DNA from: Paraburkholderia xenovorans LB400
GTDB lineage: Bacteria; Pseudomonadota; Gammaproteobacteria; Burkholderiales; Burkholderiaceae
Direction of reading: 5' to 3'
Assembly (NCBI RefSeq): GCF_000013645.1
Contig: NC_007952.1
Location: 1,426,001-1,490,000 of the forward strand
Length of the DNA: 64,000 nt
In this document: positions 25,752 to 34,560 of the stretch, in pieces
Position numbering within the stretch: the first letter of the stretch is position 1
Layout of the letters: each line of letters starts with the position of its first letter
The notes under the pieces: model-generated
Told to the model about the DNA's origin: nothing
Databases searched by the model: none
Seen by the model: the letters and a program-made list of their open reading frames with translations, nothing else
Translations under genes and position numbers: made by a program

Positions 25752-26141
25752 ATGTCCTGGTCAAATTACGCCGACACCGATGCTTGCACCGACCTTTTAA
25801 CCTATCTCGTGGTGTCGCAATTGCTGAGGCATTCTCTAACCGGAAAATGGCTGACGGCCGGACATGCCGTCGAATTCACGCATCTCTGGATGTATGTGAA
25901 TGGCCCGCTCGATCTGCTGGCTCGCGTATCGTTGGCGAGCCGCGCGCAAGCGCTCTCGGCGCAAATGCTGCGGGTGTCGAAACAGCTATTCGACGCAAAA
26001 AGCCTGGCGAGCGCATTCGTCGATTCAGGGCGTCTCGACTATCGGTCTCCGGCGGTGGCCGAAGTGCACCGGGTCTGCATGGCGCTCGTCGTCTCAGGGC
26101 TCAGATTCCCCGAGAGCGGAATCTGGTGCGACGCGGATTAG
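25752..26141 (+). CDS. conserved small protein of unknown family, tandem copy 2
   Basis: A 129-residue paralogue of the preceding gene, 77 bp downstream on the same strand. Matching blocks are TDLLTYLVVSQLLRHSLTGKWL, FTHLWMYVNGPLDLLARVSL, SKQLFDAKSLASAFV and GRLDYRSPAVAEVHRVC. The best-conserved segment in both copies is R-LD-RSPAV near residue 100. The duplication is old, since many positions differ but gaps are few. Function is unknown. Both copies look soluble and helical, which is compatible with a protein-protein adaptor or regulator, but this is a guess. Confidence 0.7.
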   Translation: MSWSNYADTDACTDLLTYLVVSQLLRHSLTGKWLTAGHAVEFTHLWMYVNGPLDLLARVSLASRAQALSAQMLRVSKQLFDAKSLASAFVDSGRLDYRSPAVAEVHRVCMALVVSGLRFPESGIWCDAD

Positions 26142-26200
26142 AGCGGGTGGTGACTGGAGGCGCGTGGAACCTGTCCAGACTATGAATGAATTAGACGGAT

Positions 26201-26218
26201 GCGGCCAAACGTTTGTCA
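26201..26218. promoter_or_regulatory. CCAA-N4-TTG-like palindrome upstream of small membrane gene
   Basis: GCGGCCAAACGTTTGTCA contains the perfect 10-bp palindrome CAAACGTTTG (26207-26216). It lies about 70 bp before the start at 26286. It fits the same loose pattern as the neighbouring sites, with the last G replaced by T. Confidence 0.25.
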
Positions 26219-26285
26219 TGAAACGGGAAGTACTAGCCGGTACTCTTAAAGAACTTCAATCGCTGCTCCTAAGTTGGTGAAATAT

Positions 26286-26543
26286 ATGGTAATTCTTCTT
26301 TCCGTCCTTGCGAATCTCTGCTTCGGATGGGCGATCTTCTATGCGGTTTTCAGCGTGCTCTCCGCGTTGAAGGTTGGGCGGCGACACTACCAGCCATTGA
26401 TATTTCTCGAGTTCCAGCCGCATCGCGCGCGTGGGAACTGGGAAGCATCGCGGGCCAGGCTGATGTCACGCTTGCGGTTATGGGCAATTCTCAGCGTGTT
26501 GATTGGCTTTGCGTCGCTTACCGCACATCTATTGCTCTCGTAA
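26286..26543 (+). CDS. small inner-membrane protein
   Basis: An 85-residue protein with two predicted transmembrane helices, near the N-terminus (VILLSVLANLCFGWAIFYAV) and C-terminus (LWAILSVLIGFASLTAHLLL). A basic loop between them (KVGRRHYQPLIFLEFQPHRARG) should face the cytoplasm. I do not recognise the family. I chose the ATG at 26286. A TTG twelve bases upstream is also in frame. No strong ribosome-binding site is visible. The location just before the polysaccharide operon suggests a connection, but nothing in the sequence proves it. Confidence 0.5.
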   Translation: MVILLSVLANLCFGWAIFYAVFSVLSALKVGRRHYQPLIFLEFQPHRARGNWEASRARLMSRLRLWAILSVLIGFASLTAHLLLS

Positions 26544-26632
26544 AGGCTGCCGGCTCTGTGTTTGTTCCAGGAGTCAGTGCGTTGAAAGAGGTCGCTGGGC
26601 GCGGTTTCCGGCGACCTTCCGTGGTCCGCAAT

Positions 26633-26670
26633 CGCCAATCGGATTGGCGCCGGCCGGCCAGATTGGTGGC
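26633..26670. promoter_or_regulatory. paired CCAA/TTGG palindromes
   Basis: CGCCAATC and GATTGGCG are exact mirror arms around one base (26633-26649). Seven bases later GCCAGATTGGTGGC repeats the half-site GATTGG. Spacing between the two centres is about 22 bp, close to two helical turns. Confidence 0.35.
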
Positions 26671-26913
26671 GCAGCCTGCCAGGGAATTTTGCCAAAACGC
26701 GCCGCACCCCGAGGACGTTTGGCGATCCATTGGATGGCGCAAAGTGAATTTCCAAAAGGGCCGAGTCGAAGCATTGCGACTCGCAAAAGAGCTGGCGCTT
26801 CATACTTACAGAACGCAATTACTCCGGCGTTTTTCCGTTCCTGCTGCGATTACCCGGCCGCCTCTATCCACTCCAGATAAGGCCTATTCCAGGGCGTAAT
26901 TGGCGAGTGGGCT

Positions 26914-26937
26914 AAAACGCCAACATGTTGGCGTTTT
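26914..26937. promoter_or_regulatory. 24-bp perfect palindrome
   Basis: AAAACGCCAACA followed directly by its exact reverse complement. The central CGCCAACATGTTGGCG matches the CCAA-N4-TTGG core seen upstream. It could be an operator. Alternatively, because it ends in TTTT, it could work as a short terminator hairpin. Confidence 0.45.
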
Positions 26938-27470
26938 CCGTCAGTCACATAAAGTGAGAAGACGGTCTATGTATGATGCACTGCAACTGAGGCCGACGTA
27001 CTTATTGCAGGTAAGCGGCTTGTGTGAGGTCCGAATACGAATGGAAAAGCACGATTTTTGTTGGCAACACGAGTACCGGTATTGGATCGGAATACGTTTA
27101 TAGTCAAAAGGTCTGCGTAGCTTCAAAAGCTGGTGTGGCCTTCAATTTGAATTCGCTCGTGCAATAGAAGAGCGAACGTCGGAAGTGGCTGGAGACGCCA
27201 CGAATACCACATCGGTTCAGTCCATCACAGAGGGCTTTGTGGCGATGGACAAGTCCCTTTGGGAACCACGAGCTATTTCGTTGCTGGATCACGGTGACCA
27301 GCAAGGAAAGGGTTGCGGCATTGTTTTTTGATTCGGTTGTGCAACTGCTCGGGTAACCGGGTCATCTGAATGAACTCGAATCAGCGGTTGCGTGACATGA
27401 AATAAATAGCGCGAGGCAAGGAAATGCTTTGCGAAGGCTGTTCAAGCTGGAACTACGAATAGGACTGCAT

Positions 27471-28994
27471 ATGGTGACCACCTCAACGGATGAAACTGTC
27501 GCGCACGCCGGCGACAACAAGGCGGTTTCGACGGAACAGGGGGTCCCTGCGGCTGTCCGGCTCGTTCCGGTGGTACTGGCGGGCGGGGCCGGTTCACGGC
27601 TGTGGCCCATGTCGCGAGAACAGTATCCGAAGCAGCTGATTGACGTACTCGGTTCGGAATCGCTGCTGCAAGCCACCGTGCAGCGGATGAAGGGCTTCAA
27701 CGCGCAGGGGCGATTGGTGAGTACGCCGATTGTCGTCTGTGGAAACGAGCACCGTTTCGTGACGTCGGAGCAGTTGCGTGAACGGGGCGTCGAGGCGCGC
27801 ATCGTGGTGGAACCGGCCCGCCGCGACACGGCACCTGCACTGACGTTGGCGGCCACCACGGCGTGCGCGGACGGGGAGGACGCGATTGTGCTGGTCATGC
27901 CGGCAGACCACGCGATCGTCGACGTCGCCGCTTTCCAGGCAGCAATCGCTCTGGCCGCGCAGCACGCCGAGCGGGGAGCTATCGTGGCACTTGGCGTGCC
28001 GCCCACGCGTGCCGATACGGGCTTCGGCTATATCAAGCTTGGCGATGAAATTAGCGGTGAAGCGCATCGCATCGAGCGCTTCGTCGAAAAGCCGGCTGCA
28101 GAAATTGCTGCTCAATACGTGGCGTCGGGCGAGTACTGGTGGAACAGCGGCATTTTCGTTCTACGCGCGAGTGTGTGGCTCGCGACGCTCAAGCGCCTTC
28201 AGCCGGCAATGTACGACGCCTGTCTGCAAGCGCAGGCGCAGGGTTACAGCGACGCTTCATTTTTCCGGCCGGGCGCGGATGCCTTCAGTTCGTCCCCGGC
28301 CGACTCGATCGACTATGCGGTGATGGAACACCTCGGTTCGCAACAAGGCATCGCGGAGGGCGTCGTGGTGCCGCTCAGCGCGGGCTGGTCCGACCTCGGT
28401 TCGTGGGACGCGGTCTGGGATGCGCTCGAAAAAGACGCCGACGGTAACGCTTGCCGCGGACGGGTCGTCTTCGAGGGCGCCACTTCGAGCTTCGCGCATT
28501 CGGAGAAGCGTCTGATCGCCTGCGTTGGCGTGACCAATGTGGTGGTGGTCGAAACGGACGACGCCGTGCTGGTAGCCGACCGTTCCCGTGTTCAGGAAGT
28601 GAAGATCGTAGTGAGCCGGATGCGGGCGTTGCAGGCGCCTGAAGCGGAGGTTCATCGCAAGGTGCGGCGCCCGTGGGGCTACTACGATTCGGTCGATCAC
28701 GGTGAGCGTTTCCAGGTCAAGCGGATCGTGGTGAACCCCGGCGGTCGCCTTTCACTGCAGCGGCATCACCACCGCGCCGAGCATTGGATCGTAGTGAGCG
28801 GCACTGCCCTGGTTACGCGTGGCGATGAGGAATTTCTGCTGAGCGAGAACCAGTCGACGTTCATTCCATTGGGCGTGACGCATCGCCTCGAGAACCCTGG
28901 AAAGCTGCCGCTCGAATTGATCGAAGTGCAGTCCGGGTCATATCTCGGTGAAGACGACATTGTTCGGTTTGATGACACATACGGTCGGGCGTGA
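27471..28994 (+). CDS. manC: bifunctional mannose-1-phosphate guanylyltransferase / mannose-6-phosphate isomerase
   Basis: A 507-residue type II PMI-GMP enzyme supplying GDP-mannose, equivalent to BceA of cepacian clusters. Residues 38-46 carry the nucleotidyltransferase signature GGAGSRLWP, followed by REQYPKQL. The sugar-binding FVEKP and the YWWNSGIF segment follow. The C-terminal cupin domain (about 395-505) carries the isomerase motifs RPWGYY, GGRLSLQRHHHRAEHWIVVSG and PLGVTHRLENPG. I chose the ATG at 27471 (MVTTSTDET). An upstream in-frame GTG/TTG is possible. It is the first gene of the export operon and overlaps the next start by 4 bp. Confidence 0.94.
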   Translation: MVTTSTDETVAHAGDNKAVSTEQGVPAAVRLVPVVLAGGAGSRLWPMSREQYPKQLIDVLGSESLLQATVQRMKGFNAQGRLVSTPIVVCGNEHRFVTSEQLRERGVEARIVVEPARRDTAPALTLAATTACADGEDAIVLVMPADHAIVDVAAFQAAIALAAQHAERGAIVALGVPPTRADTGFGYIKLGDEISGEAHRIERFVEKPAAEIAAQYVASGEYWWNSGIFVLRASVWLATLKRLQPAMYDACLQAQAQGYSDASFFRPGADAFSSSPADSIDYAVMEHLGSQQGIAEGVVVPLSAGWSDLGSWDAVWDALEKDADGNACRGRVVFEGATSSFAHSEKRLIACVGVTNVVVVETDDAVLVADRSRVQEVKIVVSRMRALQAPEAEVHRKVRRPWGYYDSVDHGERFQVKRIVVNPGGRLSLQRHHHRAEHWIVVSGTALVTRGDEEFLLSENQSTFIPLGVTHRLENPGKLPLELIEVQSGSYLGEDDIVRFDDTYGRA

Positions 28995-30421
28995 CGCTTC
29001 GGCGGAGCACGCAGTCCATCTTCTGGCGGGGAAATCGGAACATGCTCGGAATACAGGGGTTATTGGCGCGACTCGTCGACGTGATTCTCATCGTGGCCGG
29101 CGCACTTCTGGCGTCGCACATCCGCTTTGAGGATCTCACCCAGACTCGGGTGGATGGCGCGTTCATTACGTTTTCAGTCGCACTTGCTCTGGTGTCGTTC
29201 CCGGTGTTCGGCCTCTATGAATCGTGGCGCGGCCGCTCGCTGTTGCGACTGAGCGGACAGGTTTCGCTGGCCTGGCTGCTGGTTCAGGCGGGCGGACTCG
29301 TGCTGATGTTCTCCGTACACCGCACGGATATGATCTCGCGGCTCTGGTTTATCTATTGGACCGCGACGAGCGCAGCCGGCTTGATCGGCTCGCGTCTGGT
29401 GCTGCATTCGGTGCTGCGTAGCGTGCGCCACGCCGGTATGAATTTGCGCAACGTCGCCGTGGTGGGCGGCGGGGTTCATTGCAGGGAAGTCGTGAGCAAG
29501 GTGCAGGCGTCTCCGGCGAGCGGATTTCGCATGTCCGCTCTATTCGAGGTTGGCGCGGGCGAAGTTTTCGCACCCAAAGGCATTCCTGTATTCGAGAACT
29601 TCGGCAAGTTCTCCGAATACGTTAGAAATAGCGCGATTAGAGAAATCTGGCTGGCATTGCCGTTGTCGGAAGCGCCAACCATGCTCCGTTTCGTGAATGA
29701 ATTCCGCGAGGACCTCGTGAACATTCGCTTCATTCCGGATGTGCGCAGCATGGCGTTGTTCGATGCGGGTGTGGTGGATCTGATCGGTGCGCCGGCAATC
29801 AGTCTGGTGGCATCGCCGTTGCCCGCACGGGCAATGGTGCAGAAAGAGATCTTCGATCGTCTGTTCGCGGCGCTGGCGCTGCTCGCGTTGACACCATTGC
29901 TGCTGATCATCGCGATCGCGGTGAAGTGTTCGTCGCGCGGTCCGGTCTTCTTTACGCAATTTCGGAAGGGTGCCGACGGTCAGGTGTTCCGTATCTATAA
30001 GTTCCGGTCCATGCGCGCTCATGCCGAGAAAGCAGGCGTCGTCACTCAGGCCACCAAAGGCGACCCGCGCATCACGCGAGTAGGTGCGCTTCTACGCCGC
30101 ACGAGTCTCGATGAACTGCCGCAGTTCTTTAATGTACTGCGCGGCGAAATGTCGGTGGTCGGGCCACGGCCGCATGCGATCGAGCATGACGAGATGTATC
30201 AGAAGGTTGTGGACGGCTACATCCATCGCTATCGGATAAAACCCGGTATTACCGGTTGGGCGCAGGTAAACGGATTCAGGGGAGAGACCGATCGACTCGA
30301 GAAAATGCAGAAGCGGGTCGAGCATGATCTCTACTACCTGCAGAACTGGTCGTTCGGTCTGGACATGCGAATCGTGATTGCGACGATGGTCAAAGGGTTG
30401 GCGAGCAGCAACGCCTATTGA
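28991..30421 (+). CDS. undecaprenyl-phosphate sugar-1-phosphate transferase (WcaJ/BceB type)
   Basis: A 476-residue polyisoprenyl-phosphate hexose-1-phosphate transferase that starts repeat-unit assembly by moving glucose-1-phosphate from UDP-glucose to undecaprenyl phosphate. The N-terminal half has four hydrophobic helices and a CoA-binding-like domain (LRNVAVVGGGVHCREVV). A fifth helix precedes the catalytic domain (FFTQFRKGADGQVFRIYKFRSM, RTSLDELPQFFNVLRGEMSVVGPRPHA, YRIKPGITGWAQVNGFRGET). The GTG at 28991 overlaps the manC stop (GTGA). An ATG at 29042 with GGGGAAAT upstream is an alternative start. It acts in the inner membrane. UDP-glucose from galU is the likely substrate. Confidence 0.93.
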   Translation: MTLRRSTQSIFWRGNRNMLGIQGLLARLVDVILIVAGALLASHIRFEDLTQTRVDGAFITFSVALALVSFPVFGLYESWRGRSLLRLSGQVSLAWLLVQAGGLVLMFSVHRTDMISRLWFIYWTATSAAGLIGSRLVLHSVLRSVRHAGMNLRNVAVVGGGVHCREVVSKVQASPASGFRMSALFEVGAGEVFAPKGIPVFENFGKFSEYVRNSAIREIWLALPLSEAPTMLRFVNEFREDLVNIRFIPDVRSMALFDAGVVDLIGAPAISLVASPLPARAMVQKEIFDRLFAALALLALTPLLLIIAIAVKCSSRGPVFFTQFRKGADGQVFRIYKFRSMRAHAEKAGVVTQATKGDPRITRVGALLRRTSLDELPQFFNVLRGEMSVVGPRPHAIEHDEMYQKVVDGYIHRYRIKPGITGWAQVNGFRGETDRLEKMQKRVEHDLYYLQNWSFGLDMRIVIATMVKGLASSNAY

Positions 30422-30660
30422 CAAGGCAGCAACCCCAGCGACTTGCACATAAGTCCGCGCATGAACTTCAGTCGACGCACGTAAACATTGGCCGCGGGGT
30501 GTACGCGGGAACCCTCGCAGGGTTCCCGTACCGATAGCGCGGAAATCAACTGGTCTACCGAACCGCGGACCGCAAAAGGGCAACGCAATTTTTCATACAC
30601 GATTCACAGGGAGATCGTGCGATTTTGTTGCAGTCGACGCTGCCGCCGAATTCGAAATCA
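30422..30660. other. 239-bp gap inside the operon
   Basis: This is the only long gap in the manC-to-beta-helix operon. It contains GCGGGAACCCTCGCAGGGTTCCCG (described as GGGAACC facing GGTTCCC), a strong hairpin at about 30508-30532. That could attenuate or process the message between the sugar-transferase and export genes. No T-run follows it. Confidence 0.4.
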
Positions 30661-31866
30661 ATGAAAAAGCATTTGAAGGATTATCTGATGGCATTATTGT
30701 GGAAGTGGGCCGGTGGTTGTAAAGGAACTGATTGCCGTCGCGGATTTCAATTGCTGTCCGGACTGGCTGCAAGCGTCATTCTGTCGGCCTGCTCGGTCGC
30801 TCCTGGAATGCGGATGACGGCACCTCCGACGCTACCGCTGACTAGTGGCGACGCACAGACTCCGCCGGTCGATCTTCAGGTGCCGATAGTCGACATCAAT
30901 ACCGCATTGATCAGGAAGATGCGCGATGAAGTCGGGCAGCCGACCGCGGTCGAGAGCAACAAGCTTTTTGCCTACACCTCCGGATATACGCTCGGCGTGG
31001 GCGACGTACTGCAGATTACGGTTTGGGATCATCCTGAACTTGCCGTCGCGCAAGGCATGCAGCAGACCCAGACAAACGTACAGCGCAGTACGGATCCGGC
31101 AGCCGGTTTCGTTATCGAAAAAGACGGTACGGTTCGTTTTCCATACGCCGGGAAGATTGCTGTCCGCGGCCTTCAGGTTGGTGAAGCCCAGGAGCGGATT
31201 GCCGCCGCGTTGAGGCGCGTCTTCGAGAATCCACAGGTCACGGTCAGGGTTGCGTCCTACCGTGCGAAAGAGGTCTACGTGGACGGCCAGGTCAGGAGTC
31301 CGGGCGCCATATCCATAACCGACATCCCGATGACGCTCTACGAAGCGATCACGCGGGCAGGCGGCCTCGCTGACAGCGCCGACCAGAGCCGCATGATACT
31401 GGTGCGCGACGGTGTCTCCTATCAGATAGATCTCGCGAAGATGCTTGCTCGCGGAGAGAACCCTTCGAAAATCCTGATGCAGAACGGCGATCTGCTGCGA
31501 GTCGTCTCGCGTGACGAAAGCGGCGTCTACGTCATGGGCGAAGTCAATAAACCAGCTACCGCTTATCCGTTGAGAAATGGCGCGCTGACGCTCAGTGAAG
31601 CACTGGCTCAGGCGGGAAGTATCAACTCGAATTCCGCCGACGCCGCGCAACTCTACGTAATACGCAGTTCGGGAGGCGCAAATCCCGAAGTCTTCCATCT
31701 GGACGCCCGCTCGCCCGTATCAATGATTCTGGCGAACGAGTTCCAGTTGCAACCGAAGGACGTGGTGTATGTGGACGGCAGCGGGCTTGTCCGGTTCAGC
31801 CGTGTTCTTAGCCTGCTCCTGCCGGCGATCAACGCGGGTCTAACCACGGCAATCGTGACGAAATGA
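30661..31866 (+). CDS. wza: outer-membrane polysaccharide export lipoprotein (Wza/BceE)
   Basis: A 401-residue secretin-like export channel subunit. The lipobox LSAC places the lipidated cysteine at residue 44, after an unusually long, hydrophilic leader. The true start could therefore be a later ATG such as 30688. The poly_export domain (YTLGVGDVLQITVWDHPEL) is followed by two or three SLBB domains (KEVYVDGQVRSPGAISIT and GVYVMGEVNKPATAYPL), and the C-terminus contains the amphipathic helix that forms the pore in Wza. It lies 239 bp after the sugar transferase gene and 4 bp overlaps wzb. Confidence 0.92.
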   Translation: MKKHLKDYLMALLWKWAGGCKGTDCRRGFQLLSGLAASVILSACSVAPGMRMTAPPTLPLTSGDAQTPPVDLQVPIVDINTALIRKMRDEVGQPTAVESNKLFAYTSGYTLGVGDVLQITVWDHPELAVAQGMQQTQTNVQRSTDPAAGFVIEKDGTVRFPYAGKIAVRGLQVGEAQERIAAALRRVFENPQVTVRVASYRAKEVYVDGQVRSPGAISITDIPMTLYEAITRAGGLADSADQSRMILVRDGVSYQIDLAKMLARGENPSKILMQNGDLLRVVSRDESGVYVMGEVNKPATAYPLRNGALTLSEALAQAGSINSNSADAAQLYVIRSSGGANPEVFHLDARSPVSMILANEFQLQPKDVVYVDGSGLVRFSRVLSLLLPAINAGLTTAIVTK

Positions 31867-32306
31867 GCGTCAATTCCATTCTGATCGTTTGCGAGGGGAA
31901 TATCTGTCGAAGCCCGATGGCCGAGGCGCTGGCCAATGATCTGTTTCCACGGATTCGCGTCAGCTCCGCCGGATTGAACGCGCTGATCGGCAGAAAGGCC
32001 GATCCGTTTGCCATGTCGGCCATGATGGAGCGAGGGCTCTGTCTGGAGAAGCACGTGGCACGCCAGCTCAGCTGGTCGATGGTGAAGGCCGCGGACATGA
32101 TCCTCGTCATGTCCGCCGAGCAGAAGAAGAGGGTTGAAGACACTTACCGGTTCGCAACAGGCCGAACTTATCGAGTGGGCCATTTTCAGCAATTCGACGT
32201 GGCTGACCCGTACCAGAAAGGCAAAGCTGAGTTTGAAAAAGCGTTTGTGTCGATCGAAGCGGGCTTGAAGCGTTGGTCATACGCGCTGGAAGAACTGAAC
32301 GTATAA
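31863..32306 (+). CDS. wzb: low-molecular-weight protein tyrosine phosphatase (Wzb/BceD)
   Basis: A 147-residue cytoplasmic phosphatase that dephosphorylates the Wzc kinase and so controls polymer assembly. The P-loop is C10-E-G-N-I-C-R16-S, with the second cysteine at C15 typical of LMW-PTPs. The general acid is the aspartate in DVADPYQKG near residue 116. Start ATG overlaps the wza stop (ATGA), and the kinase gene starts 13 bp after it, the standard wza-wzb-wzc order. Confidence 0.94.
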   Translation: MSVNSILIVCEGNICRSPMAEALANDLFPRIRVSSAGLNALIGRKADPFAMSAMMERGLCLEKHVARQLSWSMVKAADMILVMSAEQKKRVEDTYRFATGRTYRVGHFQQFDVADPYQKGKAEFEKAFVSIEAGLKRWSYALEELNV

Positions 32307-32319
32307 ATATAGGTAACAA

Positions 32320-34560
32320 ATGGCTGCTAATCTACCCGCGTCGCCTGACGCCACCCGTGCCAATGACGACGTTTCGTTTGCCGATTACCTTTCGCTGATA
32401 TATGAGGGGCGGTGGCTCATTGCGGGAATCATGGCGTTTGTGATCGCGCTCAGTGTCATCTATGCGTTCGGCGCTCGTCCCATCTACGACGCTAACATCC
32501 TGATTCAGGTCGAAGATTCCGACCTCTCCGAAAAGAATCTGCTGGGAGATCTGGCACCGCTCCTGGACGCAAAATCCGCGACTACCGCTGAGATCGAACT
32601 TTTGCGATCACGACTTGTGGTCGGATCCGCGGTTTCGAGTCTGAAGCTCTTTATCGAGGCGACGCCCCGGCATTTTCCGATCATTGGCGGATGGGTGACC
32701 AATCGCTACGAGAGCAGGATGTCGGCGGCCGAACCGGCCGGGATCGCGCCTCCATTTCTTGGTCTGAGCCGCTTTGCCTGGGGCGGCGAGAGCATTCAGG
32801 TCGATCAATTCGACGTTCCAAAGACATACTGGAAGAAAAAGTTCACGCTGGTGGCTACGGGTCGCGACTCTTATGTATTGAAGAGTTCGGGCGACGTCGT
32901 GCTCGAAGGAAAGTTGAATCGTGTCGCCAGAGGCCGGGTCGACGACGGCGAAGTCACGCTGCTCGTGAGCCGGTTGGCTGCCCGCCCGGGAACCGAGTTC
33001 ATTCTCAGGCGCAGTTCCGAACTTCAGGCGGTGGAAGATCTTCAGGAAGATCTCAAGATCGAAGAGAAGGGCAAGCAGTCCGGTATCCTCAGCGTCACCC
33101 TGAATGGACCGAATCCGAAGAAGACGAAAAGTATTCTGGATGCGGTGGCTAACGAGTATGTGACGCAAAACGTCGCGTTGAAATCGGCGGAAGCACAACA
33201 AACCATCGAGTTTCTCGACCGCCAGCTCCCTCAGTTGAAGAGCCAGCTTGACGATGCCGAGGTCAAGTACAACCGTTTCAGAAACGAGAAAGGCACGGTC
33301 AATCTGAGTGAGGAAGCGAAACTCATATTGCAGCAATCCGTGGATTCGAACACGGCGCTTCTCGAGTTGCAGCAAAGACGGCTGGAGTTGAGGCAGCGTT
33401 TCACTGAGGAGCACCCGAGTGTCGTTGCGCTCGACAAGCAGATTGTGGCTGCAAAAAGTCAAACCGAGTCGCTCGGTAGCAGAATCTCCGGTTTGCCCAA
33501 CCTGGAGCAGGGCGCTTTGCGTCTGATGCGTGACGTTGCAGTCGATACGGATCTCTACACGGGCCTTCTGAATAGTGCACAGCAGCTTCGCGTCCTGAAG
33601 GCAGGCAAAGTCGGCAACGTGCGTGTGGTCGATTTTGCACAGGATTCGGAGGAACCGATCAAGCCGAAGAAGGCTTTGGTGATCGCAATGGGTGTTGTGC
33701 TGGGCGCCATTTTCGGCGTGACGACCGCGTTCGTGCGGAAGGCGTTCTTCGGCGGCGTCGAGAGTGGTGACGCGATTGAGCGTGCTACGGGTCTGCCCAT
33801 CTTCGCCACCATTCCGCACAGCGACGAGCAACGCGCGCTGGACGATGCCGTGCGTCAGCGCTTAAAGGGCTCTCATATTCTTGCTCACCAGAGTCCCGCG
33901 GATACGACCGTTGAGAGTTTGCGCAGCCTGAGAACGGCAATTCAGTTCGCCATGCTCGAGGCCGGGAACAACATCGCTATGGTCACGAGTCCGAGCCCTA
34001 GCGTGGGTAAATCGTTCATTGTCGCCAACCTCGCAACGATACTTGCCTCCTCCGGAAAGAAGGTGTTGCTAATAGATTGCGACCTGCGTCGTGGACACGT
34101 GCATGACTGCTTTGGCTTGGCACGCGAACCGGGCGTCAGTGATTTCATATTGGGCGAGATCAGTCTCGACAAGGTTGTTCAGCGCGACGTTCTTCCGGGG
34201 CTCGATTTCATTTCGACCGGCACTGTGCCACCGAATCCGTCCGAGTTGCTGACCAACGCGAGATTCGCGGAAATGCTGCAGAAGCTGCAAGCTTCATACG
34301 ACATAGTGATCGTGGACAGTCCGCCGGTCCTCGCCGTGACGGACGCCGCGATTATCGGCAAGCATGCCGGGACGACACTTCTGGCGTTGCGTTATGCGCA
34401 GCACCCGCTGCATGAAATCGTCGAGTCCGTTCGGCGACTGCAGCACGGCGGAGTTGCACTGAAGGGCGCATTGCTCAACGATCTGCCTCGCACTGCGCTC
34501 GGCTACGGTCGCAGATATGGGCGGTACTACGCGTATGAATACGGGCAGCTAACGAAATGA
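32320..34560 (+). CDS. wzc: Wzc/BceF-type polysaccharide co-polymerase with tyrosine autokinase
   Basis: A 746-residue inner-membrane BY-kinase. A Wzz domain with TM1 (residues about 32-50) leads into a long periplasmic part that includes coiled-coil helices (about 280-390). TM2 is near 448-468. The cytoplasmic kinase has Walker A SPSPSVGKS with K564, Walker A' LLIDCDLRRG and Walker B YDIVIVDSPPVL. The last 18 residues are a tyrosine cluster (YGRRYGRYYAYEYG) that is the autophosphorylation tail and target of Wzb. It sets chain length and couples polymerisation to export through Wza. The stop overlaps the next start by 4 bp. Confidence 0.95.
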   Translation: MAANLPASPDATRANDDVSFADYLSLIYEGRWLIAGIMAFVIALSVIYAFGARPIYDANILIQVEDSDLSEKNLLGDLAPLLDAKSATTAEIELLRSRLVVGSAVSSLKLFIEATPRHFPIIGGWVTNRYESRMSAAEPAGIAPPFLGLSRFAWGGESIQVDQFDVPKTYWKKKFTLVATGRDSYVLKSSGDVVLEGKLNRVARGRVDDGEVTLLVSRLAARPGTEFILRRSSELQAVEDLQEDLKIEEKGKQSGILSVTLNGPNPKKTKSILDAVANEYVTQNVALKSAEAQQTIEFLDRQLPQLKSQLDDAEVKYNRFRNEKGTVNLSEEAKLILQQSVDSNTALLELQQRRLELRQRFTEEHPSVVALDKQIVAAKSQTESLGSRISGLPNLEQGALRLMRDVAVDTDLYTGLLNSAQQLRVLKAGKVGNVRVVDFAQDSEEPIKPKKALVIAMGVVLGAIFGVTTAFVRKAFFGGVESGDAIERATGLPIFATIPHSDEQRALDDAVRQRLKGSHILAHQSPADTTVESLRSLRTAIQFAMLEAGNNIAMVTSPSPSVGKSFIVANLATILASSGKKVLLIDCDLRRGHVHDCFGLAREPGVSDFILGEISLDKVVQRDVLPGLDFISTGTVPPNPSELLTNARFAEMLQKLQASYDIVIVDSPPVLAVTDAAIIGKHAGTTLLALRYAQHPLHEIVESVRRLQHGGVALKGALLNDLPRTALGYGRRYGRYYAYEYGQLTK

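Larger units (their letters stand above)
26544..27470. promoter_or_regulatory. long intergenic region before the exopolysaccharide operon
   Basis: This 927-bp stretch has no convincing gene. It holds the palindrome pair CGCCAATC-G-GATTGGCG (26633-26649) and GCCAGATTGGTGGC (26657-26670), and the 24-bp perfect palindrome at 26914-26937. From 26940 to 27470 the DNA is AT-richer than surrounding genes. It must contain the promoter of the 15-kb operon that starts with manC, and its size suggests multiple regulator sites or an untranslated leader. No riboswitch fold was recognised. Confidence 0.5.

Noticed and set aside
26327..26899. Several overlapping frames of 125-190 codons on both strands
   Set aside because: Arg/Gln/Pro-rich translations without domain features, overlapping the small membrane gene and a region with palindromes.
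26980..27120. Short frame ending in SKAGVAFNLNSLVQ
   Set aside because: Only about 47 codons with a weak GTG start, no ribosome site and no family match.
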